NCBI GenBank assembly: GCA_002404675.1
Contig: DHKE01000080.1
Coordinates: 25,842 to 46,575, forward strand
DNA: 20,734 nucleotides
Direction: 5' to 3'
Source: Porphyromonadaceae bacterium UBA4702
GTDB lineage: Bacteria; Bacteroidota; Bacteroidia; Bacteroidales; Muribaculaceae
Shown here: piece after piece, positions 7,905 through 14,676 of the stretch
How the letters are laid out: every line of letters begins with the position of its first letter
Numbering within the stretch: position 1 is the stretch's first letter
Program-made: the position numbers and the translations under genes
The notes under the pieces: model-generated
Seen by the model: only the letters and a program-made list of their open reading frames with translations
The model's database searches: none
What the model was told of the DNA's origin: nothing

Positions 7905-9308
7905 ATGAACATGAAATCAGTCTGCCTGTACTTCAAGATACACCAGCCCTACCGGCTGAAGCGTTACCGGTTCTTCGACATCGGCAATGACCACTACTAT
8001 TTTGACGACCTGACCAACGAGGAGATCATCACGCGCATCGCCCGGCAGTCATACATCCCGACAGCCCAGGCGCTGCTCGGGCTGCTGAACAACAAGGAAT
8101 ACGACTTCCGCTGCGCCATAGCCATTTCCGGCACGGCGATAGACCAGCTGCAGAACTATGTGCCGGAGTTCATCGAACTGCTGCGCAAGCTCGCAGACAC
8201 AGGCCAGGTCGAGTTCCTCGCCAGCACATTCTCCCACGGGCTGTCCTCCCTGCAAGACCCCGCCGAGTTTGAGCGGCAGGTCAGGACGCACCGCAGCGCC
8301 GTGCGGCGGCTGTTCGGCGTGGAGTCAAAGGTGATATACAACACCGAGCTGATATTTGACGACGACATAGCCTCGATGATGCGCTCCATGGGCTACGAAG
8401 CCGCCGTCACCGAGGGTGCCAAGCACATCCTGGGCTGGAAGTCGCCCAACTTCCTCTACCGCTCCGCCACGGCGCAGTCGCTTGCGCTGCTGCTCGTCAA
8501 CGACAAGCTGACCGAGGACATAGCCCTCAACTTCAACAACCCCGGCTGGCACGAGTATCCGCTGACGGCAGACAAGTACATCGACTGGATAGCCTCGCTG
8601 CCAGAAGACCAGCAGGTGGTCAACATATTCCTGAGCATGGAGACCATAGGCTCGTTCCTTCCCAAGGAGACCGGCATATTCGAGTTCCTGAAAGCCCTGC
8701 CCTACTTCGCCAGCCAGCGCGGCGTGAAGTTCACCACCCCCTCTGACGCGGTTGCCCGGCTCAAGCCGGTGGATGCCCTGTCGATACCCTACCCGCTGTC
8801 AGGCACCGACGAGGCCCGCGACGTGTCGGCATGGCGCGGCAACACCATGCAGCGCGAGGCTCTCGACAAGCTGTACTCGCTGGCAGAGCGCGTCGGCGGC
8901 TGTACGGAACCCCTGAAACAGGACTGGCTGTACCTGCAAAGCTCCGACCATTTCTACTACATGAGCACCAAGAACCTTGCCGACGGCGAGGCTCACGCAT
9001 CGTTCAGCCCATACGAATCGCCCTTTGACGCTTTCACCAACTACATGAACGTCCTGGCCGACTTCTCCGCCAGAGTCAACGAGCAAGTCCCCGAATACAT
9101 AGACAACGAGGAGCTGAACCCGCTGCTGCTCATAATACGCAACCAAGCGTCAGAGATAGAGCAGCTCAAGAAGGAACTTGCCGCACTGCGCACCGGCGAG
9201 GCCAATGACGCTGACGCGCCCAAGCCCTCGACGGCGAAAGCCGAGGCCGCGGCTGAACCCAAGACAGCAGCAAAGCCCAAAGCCGCCGCAGGGAAGCGCA
9301 AGAAATAA
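7905..9308 (+). CDS. GH57 alpha-amylase-like protein
   Basis: This 467-residue cytoplasmic protein belongs to glycoside hydrolase family 57. It has the region-1 HQP motif (13-15), the expected nucleophile context YNTELIFDDD (E148), TEGAKHILGWKSPNFLYRS (169-187) and ADKYIDWIASLP (222-233). The proton-donor segment, which in active family members reads like MDYETFGE, is here LSMETIGSF (243-251), so the Asp appears replaced by Ser244. GH57 is known to contain alpha-amylase-like homologues with altered catalytic residues, and this may be one. Residues about 412-427 look like a short coiled coil, and the end (about 434-467) is an Ala/Lys/Pro-rich basic tail. It starts 22 bases after the glycosyltransferase; ATG 7911 (residue 3) is an equally plausible start. 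It is the third gene of the glycogen operon. Confidence 0.87.
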   Translation: MNMKSVCLYFKIHQPYRLKRYRFFDIGNDHYYFDDLTNEEIITRIARQSYIPTAQALLGLLNNKEYDFRCAIAISGTAIDQLQNYVPEFIELLRKLADTGQVEFLASTFSHGLSSLQDPAEFERQVRTHRSAVRRLFGVESKVIYNTELIFDDDIASMMRSMGYEAAVTEGAKHILGWKSPNFLYRSATAQSLALLLVNDKLTEDIALNFNNPGWHEYPLTADKYIDWIASLPEDQQVVNIFLSMETIGSFLPKETGIFEFLKALPYFASQRGVKFTTPSDAVARLKPVDALSIPYPLSGTDEARDVSAWRGNTMQREALDKLYSLAERVGGCTEPLKQDWLYLQSSDHFYYMSTKNLADGEAHASFSPYESPFDAFTNYMNVLADFSARVNEQVPEYIDNEELNPLLLIIRNQASEIEQLKKELAALRTGEANDADAPKPSTAKAEAAAEPKTAAKPKAAAGKRKK

Positions 9309-9315
9309 CATTTGA

Positions 9316-9454
9316 GGGTGTGTCAAAATGCGCTGACCTCGTATGATCGGGGTGGCAATGTAGGGACACGGCGTGCCGTACCCGCATCTAAGTCATTACT
9401 AATCAAATAATTGCATCTACCGCCCAGCGAGGGTATACCTATTTTGACACACCC
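9316..9454. mobile_element. MITE-like element with 14-bp inverted ends
   Basis: GGGTGTGTCAAAAT (9316-9329) is repeated in perfect inverted form as ATTTTGACACACCC (9441-9454), bounding a 139-bp non-coding element. A second short pairing, CGCTG (9331-9335) with CAGCG (9425-9429), lies just inside. It carries no transposase, and I see no convincing target-site duplication. It could be a MITE mobilised in trans by an insertion sequence with such ends, or a large hairpin serving as the 3' end of the glycogen operon, which has no other obvious terminator. Confidence 0.6.
9353..9378 (+). repeat. Dispersed 26-bp repeat, second copy
   Basis: This matches the reverse complement of window bases 1-26 at 25 of 26 positions. 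It lies within the MITE-like element, which suggests the element family is scattered through the genome and that the left window edge touches another member. Confidence 0.7.
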
Positions 9455-9456
9455 CC

Positions 9457-9563
9457 CTCCTCGGAGTACTCGGAGGTCTCCGAGGAGTGTTGTTCGGTTG
9501 TGTTCGGCGTGTTCGGCTGTTCGGGGCTGGAAACGCCCGAACACGGCCGAACGCAACCGAACA
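9457..9563 (+). repeat. Two-hairpin element, copy A
   Basis: Stem I pairs CTCCTCGGAG (9457-9466) with CTCCGAGGAG (9478-9487). Stem II pairs 9491-9516 with 9537-9563 through 25 Watson-Crick pairs, one U-G pair (9501/9553) and one bulged G (9545). The 20-base loop (9517-9536) begins CTGTTCGGGG. The arms are built from TGTTCGG words. A shorter relative lies at 9848-9945 in the same orientation. The U-G pair would be an A-C mismatch in a - strand transcript, which mildly favours + strand RNA. Confidence 0.75.
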
Positions 9564-9576
9564 TATTCCTGATTTT

Positions 9577-9639
9577 TGTTTACACTTGTTTCCTTGTTTA
9601 CCGCCATGGGGCAGGGAAACGGGGAAACAAGAGGAAACA
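9577..9639 (+). repeat. Wobble-paired hairpin between the two elements
   Basis: Bases 9585-9602 pair with 9614-9631 through 15 Watson-Crick pairs, two U-G pairs and one A-G mismatch. An outer TGTTT/AAACA stem (9577-9581 with 9635-9639) lies beyond a 3+3 internal loop, and the loop is 11 bases. Both wobbles again fit + strand RNA. No T-run follows, so it is not a standard terminator. Confidence 0.55.
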
Positions 9640-9713
9640 GCACACCCTCCAAGTGCGGAGAATATGTCGGCGGCAGTTTTCTCGTCGGGAGTGGCTCTCT
9701 TCCCTGACAGATA

Positions 9714-9733
9714 ATACTATATATGTATAGTAT
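9714..9733. repeat. AT-rich 8-bp stem hairpin
   Basis: ATACTATA (9714-9721) and TATAGTAT (9726-9733) form a perfect 8-bp inverted repeat around TATG. It lies in an AT-rich patch that contrasts with the GC-rich surroundings. No promoter of the Bacteroidetes pattern is attached to it; its role is unknown. Confidence 0.5.
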
Positions 9734-9847
9734 GTATATGACACCCCCTGCCATAACTGCATACGCGCTGCCATAGCATTCCGACGGTGCAAAATTACAA
9801 CCTCCGTCCGACACGAAAACCGCCGTTTAACATTTGCGGCAGAGGGG

Positions 9848-9945
9848 ACACTCTCCGAGTGCTCCGAGAACTCGAAGGTCTCCGATGAGTGTTGTTCGGT
9901 CTGTTCGGCTGTTCGGGGATTGGGAACGCCCGAACACACCGAACA
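9848..9945 (+). repeat. Two-hairpin element, copy B
   Basis: Stem I pairs ACACTC (9848-9853) and the following bases with GAGTGT (9887-9892) and the preceding ones, with one bulge and one mismatch. Stem II pairs 9893-9908 with 9930-9945 (15 of 16 pairs; C9901 faces C9937). The loop (9909-9929) is nearly the same as in copy A and the linker between the stems differs at one base. Compared with copy A, stem II is about 10 pairs shorter, lost from both arms together. Confidence 0.75.
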
Positions 9946-9973
9946 GAGAGGAAACAGCTGTCAGGAATAAGCA

Positions 9974-10006
9974 AGGGGGCTGCGCCAGAAATTGGCGCAG
10001 CCCCCT
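9974..10006 (-). terminator. Strong hairpin, probable terminator of the M6/adhesin operon
   Basis: AGGGGGCTGCGCCA (9974-9987) and its exact complement (9993-10006) form a perfect 14-bp stem with a 5-base loop. It lies about 80 bases after the stop of the adhesin-like gene on the - strand, and the - strand continues TTGCTTATT, a modest T-rich tail. The + strand side lacks a T-run. Confidence 0.6.
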
Positions 10007-10022
10007 CTCGTTGGCCAGGGCC

Positions 10023-10069
10023 GGCAAGCCGTGGCGGGTGCAACCGACTACACGCCCCCCCGGCTTGCC
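10023..10069. repeat. 9-bp inverted repeat near the adhesin gene end
   Basis: GGCAAGCCG (10023-10031) and CGGCTTGCC (10061-10069) are perfect inverted copies 29 bases apart, between the adhesin-like stop codon and the strong hairpin. They may fold as part of the 3' untranslated region; no T-run follows on either strand. Confidence 0.45.
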
Positions 10070-10084
10070 TGTCCTATCCGGTTA

Positions 10085-13000
10085 TCATCTTACTATCACT
10101 TTGCAGCTCTTCTTGCCTGCGCTCACCACGTAAACGCCGGCTGTGACAGAGACCTCGTCGCGGCCAGTGCCGATGAACGATGTCACCGTGCGGCCGTCCA
10201 CCGCGTGGACAGCCACCTGCATGCCGTCAGCCCCTGCAACGGTGATGCTGCCGTCGCCGGCTGTGACGGTCACGCTGTCAGCGCTGATGCCGTCTACCGC
10301 GAGGGTGCTGATGCTCACGATGTTGGAGTATGCGCTCTCGCCTTTGTCATAGACTACCGTAACGGCATAGTTGTGGAACGCGGTGTCGTCAGGCGTGTCG
10401 GTGTATTCGAGTTCCATGACCGGCTCTGCCGTCAGGCACACGTCGTCGCGGTACACGTTGTAGCCCATGAGCGAAAGCTCGCCGGTGTAGGAGTCTGATG
10501 CGTAGAAGCTGATGTCGTCCACCATGAAGATGTAAGCATCCTCCGAGACGCAGCGTATCGCGAAGTAGCGCGCGCCCTCGGGGAGCGTCACCTTCTCCTC
10601 ATACCACTGCACGGGAGCGGAGCGCAAATCGCCGATTATCTTGAAGTCCTCCTTCTCGATGCCTGTCGTGGAATAGTATACCTCGTAACGCTCGAAGCCG
10701 TAGTCGGAAGTCACAGACTTGACCCAGAACGAAATTTCCTGCTCGATGCCGGGGAGAAGCGGAGAGATGAGCCAGTCGTCGTTCTTGCCGGCGTTGGAGC
10801 AGAAGGAGGCGAACACCTGGTCGCCGCTGTGAGGCGCCCAGTCAGTGGGCGTGCCGTTCTCGTCCTCTACAGGTATGCCTGCGGCCGAGGGGTTGAACGC
10901 CATGTACGCCATCGCGCCTCCGGCGTTGGGATATTGCAGCGACGAGCCTGTGGGGCTTGCGATGCCTACGGTCGTGCCTTTGTCAGCGTCGCGGACAGTC
11001 CACTCGCCGAAGTTGTCTATCGAGAACTGGGCGAAGTTGTCGACATTCTCTGTCTGGCGCTCTCCGCCGGCAGTGCCGATAGTAGGCTCGCTCCAGGCCA
11101 GGCGGATGTCCTTGCCGTTCTCGGCCGTTCCGCTGAGGTCATGGACAGCGGGGTAGTTCGGGCGGTTGAGTTTGGTCTCCATTGTCGCTGACGTGTTGTC
11201 GCCGGCATACTGGTCGTTGCCATAGACCACCTTGGCATGCCAGTTCACGTTGTCGCTCCACGTGTTGGAGGGAGTGACGTCAAACACATACTCGCGCACG
11301 CCGTCGGGGAGTGTGGTGACACCCTCGAGCGTCTGCTCGAGCTTGCCGTCGCGGTACAGCTCCACGGTGAAGTCCTTGGCGGTCTTCTTGCCGCGGTTCT
11401 CGACCTGGACGCGGATTTTGGAAAGTTCGCCGACCATCATGCGCGAAGGCACGTTGAAGCCGGTCAGCGCGAGGTTGTAGTCATAGTTCTCCTTGACCAT
11501 GATGTTGTCCATGTGGACAAAAGCCGCGCCCGCAGGGCATTTCGCGGTGAACGCGACCTGGACGGGCAGCCCCAGCCCGGCGTAAGCGTCGAGGCTGAAC
11601 TGTGCCTTCTGCCACCCCTCGGAGGGGGCGTCCTCATAGTTGACAGTGCCTATGCGCTGCATCTCGCCGTCGGCGACGATAACGTCAACGTAGATGCGGC
11701 AGTCTTCGAGCTTGGTGGCGAACCAGCGGAACTCGACCACAGGGCTTTCGGCATTGCCCAGGTCAATCTTGGACGAGACGAGCGTGCCGCTGTCGCCCTC
11801 TTCCTGGCACTTGAATGTCACCAGGCCGCCGTCGTTGTCGTAGGGGGCGGCAGTCGGGGTCTGCCCCTCGTGGGTGATGCTCCATGTGCCGCTGCTGCCC
11901 TCGGGGATGCGCACGTCCCACGGGTCGCAGTTGAGGCGGCCGTCGGGGAACGATTCGATGAACGGCAGCTCGTACGGCGTGCCTACGGTCACGGTGTTGG
12001 AGACCTGTCCGTAGCCGTAGCCGGCAGGGGACTGCGCGTATACGTAGTACTGGAAGAACTCCTGGCGGTAGCCGCCCAGCGGGGGATTGTCGTCAGTGAA
12101 CGTCAGTGCTGTCAGGCCTTTGGCGAGTTCAGCCTCGTCGTTGGCGCGGAGGACGGTGTATGTGAGCGCGGAGGGGTCGAAATAGCCGCCGGTCTCGCTC
12201 TTCGTGGGTGCTTCCCAGGTGATTACGACCTTGCCGTCCTGCTCCTTGGCGGTCACGTTGACGGGCAGGCCCGGGCGGTCATGGCCTACATATACGGTCT
12301 TGGTGACGGAGTAGCCCTCGCCCTTGCCGTTAGAGGCAGTGATGACATACACGTTGTCGCTCTGCTCGGCCTGGCTGTCGGTGTATTTCACTTCCGCGCC
12401 GGGAGCGGGGTTGTCGATAGTTGTCACGAGCTTGCCGTTGCGCTTGATCGTGATGCTTGAGATAGAGGACAATTCAGTCCCTTCAACGGTTTCAGCGGGG
12501 GCTTTGAACGAGATAGAGGTCTCGAGCTTGCCCTGCGCTGCCGGGGTAATGGAGAGGTCGGTGACTGCGCCGGGAGTGCCGAGCAGCGGGCCCTCCTCGA
12601 TGCGCAGGTCGTCAGCATAGAGGTACAGCTGGTCAGCGCGGCTGCAGCCGTGCACTCCGAAATAGTACTTGCCGGCGTCCTGTACGTTCACATATCCCTC
12701 CATGATGATGCCGTCGGCCGTCTTGATGTCCTTCGGGCCGGCTATCACGGTCATCGCCGAGCTTTCGGGCAGGTTGCCGAAGCCGATTTCGGCACGCTCC
12801 GTGCCTATCGAGCCGTGGCTGCTGATGCGTGCGGAGAAATGGTACATGCGGTCGGCGGTGAGCTTCACGGCGGGCGTGAACAGCCAGTCGTTCATCGGCT
12901 CCTTGTATGAGTTGGCTGCGCTGTACTTGCAGCGCGCGGAGTTGCGGATTATGTCGAAAATCCATGTTTCCTCGTCGCCGTTGGTGTCCTCGACGGTCAG

Positions 13001-14656
13001 GTTGGCGAAATCGTCGTCGCTGTCAATGGCGTTGAAGTAAGGGAGCGGCTGGACGCCTACGCCCACCTTGTTTGATTCGGAAGTGGCGCCGCTGTACCCC
13101 TTGAACGAGGGGGTGACGGTGTAATAGTAGAGGTCAAATCCCTCGCCGTCCTCTACGGTCTCGGTGAACGTGGTCTCTGCAATGTCCTTAGCCACCTCGA
13201 CATCGCCGGGGAAGCGGCGGATTGTGTACTTGACGTCACTCGTGTCGTAATATCCGCCGTGGACGGATTCGGCAGGGGCAGTCCATGTCAGCGTCATCAT
13301 GCCGTTGCGCACGTTGCGCGCCAGCTTGACGTCAGTCACGGCATTCGGCACGTCTGCGCCGATCCATTTCTCGACCTGTGAGAGGGGCGACTTGCCCACG
13401 CTGTTGCTTACGGTCACCGACAAGCGGTAGCTGTTCGGCTCGCTCACTGCCAGCGGCACACGCACAGCCTCGCCGGCGGCGGCGGTGGCGGTGGCGCGTT
13501 CCTCCTCATTGACAGCGAGCGTGTATGTCAGCTCGCCTGTGAGGCTCTTTTCAGAGGCGAATGTCATTGTCGGCATGGTGAATGTCACATAGCCCGACAG
13601 AGCCTCGCCGGCAAAGTCGATGCCGAGGTCAGCAACAGCTGCCGGAGCGTCGTCCTCCGCTTCAGGCACGGGGATGAACATGCCGGTCATCTCCATGTTC
13701 TGCGCGATGTCGGTGATGTACGTGGCAGCGCCGGTCTCGAGGTCGATGGTGTAGAGGCGAGCCTTGGCGTCCGCCTCCATGCACTCCCAGTAGAACGTGT
13801 CAGTGGCGAGGTCGAAGCAGCCTGAAGCCGAGTAGCTCGGGCGCCGGCCTGTTGCGCCGATGGCAGTGCGGTCGCCGGTACGCTTGTCAAACTTGTAGAA
13901 CACGCCGTCAAGGCCTACGCCGTAGACATCGCCCTTGGAGGAAACGCCCACGGAGAGGATTATCAGGTCGAGGTCCTTCAGCCGGGTGCGCTTGCCGGTC
14001 TCGAGGTTGAGGAAACCGAACACCCAGCCGTCGCCGTCGTCGTTCATGAAACAGCCGTAGGCGTTGCCCGTCGTCGGGTCGTATGCCATGTCCTGCGCCA
14101 CTGCGCCGGTCTCCACGTATGCGTCACGCTCGATTTCCCATGTCTCGAAGTTGACCACATACATCTGCGCCATGATCATGCCCATGAAGGTCATGTAGCT
14201 GGTGTAATAGTACTTGCCGTTGGCAAAGCAGCCGCCGCCGGTAACTACATATTCGTCGCCCAGCTTGACAGGCTGGAGCGTCGAGCCGTCGTTCTTGTCA
14301 AAGGCGTAGATGCCCACAGGCTGGTTGTCCGTAGTCCATGTGTCGGCATATATCGCGCCGCCGTAGATTTTCTGCGCGTCGGCCGTGGTGATTTTGCTGA
14401 CGGAATACATGGGCGCCGTAACCGGGGCTGTGTAGGGGCGGGTCTGCGGAAATCCGTGGCCTGTCATCGTGCCGGCTTTCAGGCGCGGCACCATTTCCAG
14501 GGCTGTGGCCTTGCGCGACTTGTCCGCGTGCCGCTGCCCGGTTGCCATCTCGGCGGAGCTGACACGTCCCAGGGGGACCTGCTGTGCCGATACGGACGGC
14601 GTGAACACGCCTCCGATAGCGGCTGCCGCCAATAGCGTAAAGAGTTTTCTTCTCAT
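10085..14656 (-). CDS. Secreted multidomain adhesin-like protein (Fn3 / choice-of-anchor J)
   Basis: This 1523-residue exported protein has a signal peptide (about 1-24, cut after VSA). Residues about 75-335 look like a beta-propeller with repeated DLETG/NLETG/DKRTG turns. Then come Fn3-like domains (about 340-435, 437-535, 693-790, 793-892), choice-of-anchor J or cleaved-adhesin-like jelly rolls (about 538-690, 895-1056 and 1205-1390, with NDWLFTP and NDDWLISPLL signatures), a CARDB-like domain (about 1060-1165) and a C-terminal sorting-type tail (about 1455-1523, ending AGVYVVSAGKKSCKVIVR). The last Fn3 domain seems split by the third jelly roll. Such modules occur in gingipain adhesin regions, so binding of host or dietary glycoprotein on the cell surface is plausible but inferred. 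It starts 20 bases after the M6 protease stop and is co-transcribed with it. No catalytic motif is seen. Confidence 0.85.
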   Translation of the reverse strand: MRRKLFTLLAAAAIGGVFTPSVSAQQVPLGRVSSAEMATGQRHADKSRKATALEMVPRLKAGTMTGHGFPQTRPYTAPVTAPMYSVSKITTADAQKIYGGAIYADTWTTDNQPVGIYAFDKNDGSTLQPVKLGDEYVVTGGGCFANGKYYYTSYMTFMGMIMAQMYVVNFETWEIERDAYVETGAVAQDMAYDPTTGNAYGCFMNDDGDGWVFGFLNLETGKRTRLKDLDLIILSVGVSSKGDVYGVGLDGVFYKFDKRTGDRTAIGATGRRPSYSASGCFDLATDTFYWECMEADAKARLYTIDLETGAATYITDIAQNMEMTGMFIPVPEAEDDAPAAVADLGIDFAGEALSGYVTFTMPTMTFASEKSLTGELTYTLAVNEEERATATAAAGEAVRVPLAVSEPNSYRLSVTVSNSVGKSPLSQVEKWIGADVPNAVTDVKLARNVRNGMMTLTWTAPAESVHGGYYDTSDVKYTIRRFPGDVEVAKDIAETTFTETVEDGEGFDLYYYTVTPSFKGYSGATSESNKVGVGVQPLPYFNAIDSDDDFANLTVEDTNGDEETWIFDIIRNSARCKYSAANSYKEPMNDWLFTPAVKLTADRMYHFSARISSHGSIGTERAEIGFGNLPESSAMTVIAGPKDIKTADGIIMEGYVNVQDAGKYYFGVHGCSRADQLYLYADDLRIEEGPLLGTPGAVTDLSITPAAQGKLETSISFKAPAETVEGTELSSISSITIKRNGKLVTTIDNPAPGAEVKYTDSQAEQSDNVYVITASNGKGEGYSVTKTVYVGHDRPGLPVNVTAKEQDGKVVITWEAPTKSETGGYFDPSALTYTVLRANDEAELAKGLTALTFTDDNPPLGGYRQEFFQYYVYAQSPAGYGYGQVSNTVTVGTPYELPFIESFPDGRLNCDPWDVRIPEGSSGTWSITHEGQTPTAAPYDNDGGLVTFKCQEEGDSGTLVSSKIDLGNAESPVVEFRWFATKLEDCRIYVDVIVADGEMQRIGTVNYEDAPSEGWQKAQFSLDAYAGLGLPVQVAFTAKCPAGAAFVHMDNIMVKENYDYNLALTGFNVPSRMMVGELSKIRVQVENRGKKTAKDFTVELYRDGKLEQTLEGVTTLPDGVREYVFDVTPSNTWSDNVNWHAKVVYGNDQYAGDNTSATMETKLNRPNYPAVHDLSGTAENGKDIRLAWSEPTIGTAGGERQTENVDNFAQFSIDNFGEWTVRDADKGTTVGIASPTGSSLQYPNAGGAMAYMAFNPSAAGIPVEDENGTPTDWAPHSGDQVFASFCSNAGKNDDWLISPLLPGIEQEISFWVKSVTSDYGFERYEVYYSTTGIEKEDFKIIGDLRSAPVQWYEEKVTLPEGARYFAIRCVSEDAYIFMVDDISFYASDSYTGELSLMGYNVYRDDVCLTAEPVMELEYTDTPDDTAFHNYAVTVVYDKGESAYSNIVSISTLAVDGISADSVTVTAGDGSITVAGADGMQVAVHAVDGRTVTSFIGTGRDEVSVTAGVYVVSAGKKSCKVIVR

Positions 14657-14676
14657 GGGTTGTTGTTATTATGGTT

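Larger units (their letters stand above)
9309..10084. other. Gene-free repeat and hairpin island
   Basis: This 776-base interval has no convincing protein gene: the open frames on both strands run through hairpins and repeats. In order it holds a MITE-like inverted-repeat element, two-hairpin element A, a T-rich/A-rich wobble-paired hairpin, an AT-rich hairpin, two-hairpin element B, a strong GC hairpin and a 9-bp inverted repeat. It lies between the 3' ends of the convergent glycogen operon and the protease/adhesin operon. Confidence 0.8.

Noticed and set aside
6646..7908. 420-residue + strand open frame overlapping the glycosyltransferase
   Set aside because: It is Arg/His/Pro-rich frame-shifted translation of the same gene; the real frame has all family motifs.
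9790..9797. Possible - strand -7 box TAATTTTG in the repeat island
   Set aside because: No TTG-like -33 element lies 19-21 bases upstream and no gene follows on the - strand.
9323..9814. 163-residue - strand open frame in the repeat island
   Set aside because: It runs through the MITE-like element and a hairpin element; its peptide reflects repeat sequence rather than a protein.
9457..9945. CRISPR array
   Set aside because: Only two copies, about 100 bases long, unevenly spaced and strongly self-paired, with no regular spacers and no cas genes nearby.
11237..12460. 407-residue + strand open frame inside the adhesin-like gene
   Set aside because: It is antisense to well-formed Fn3 and jelly-roll domains, with biased V/A/D/H composition and no domain.
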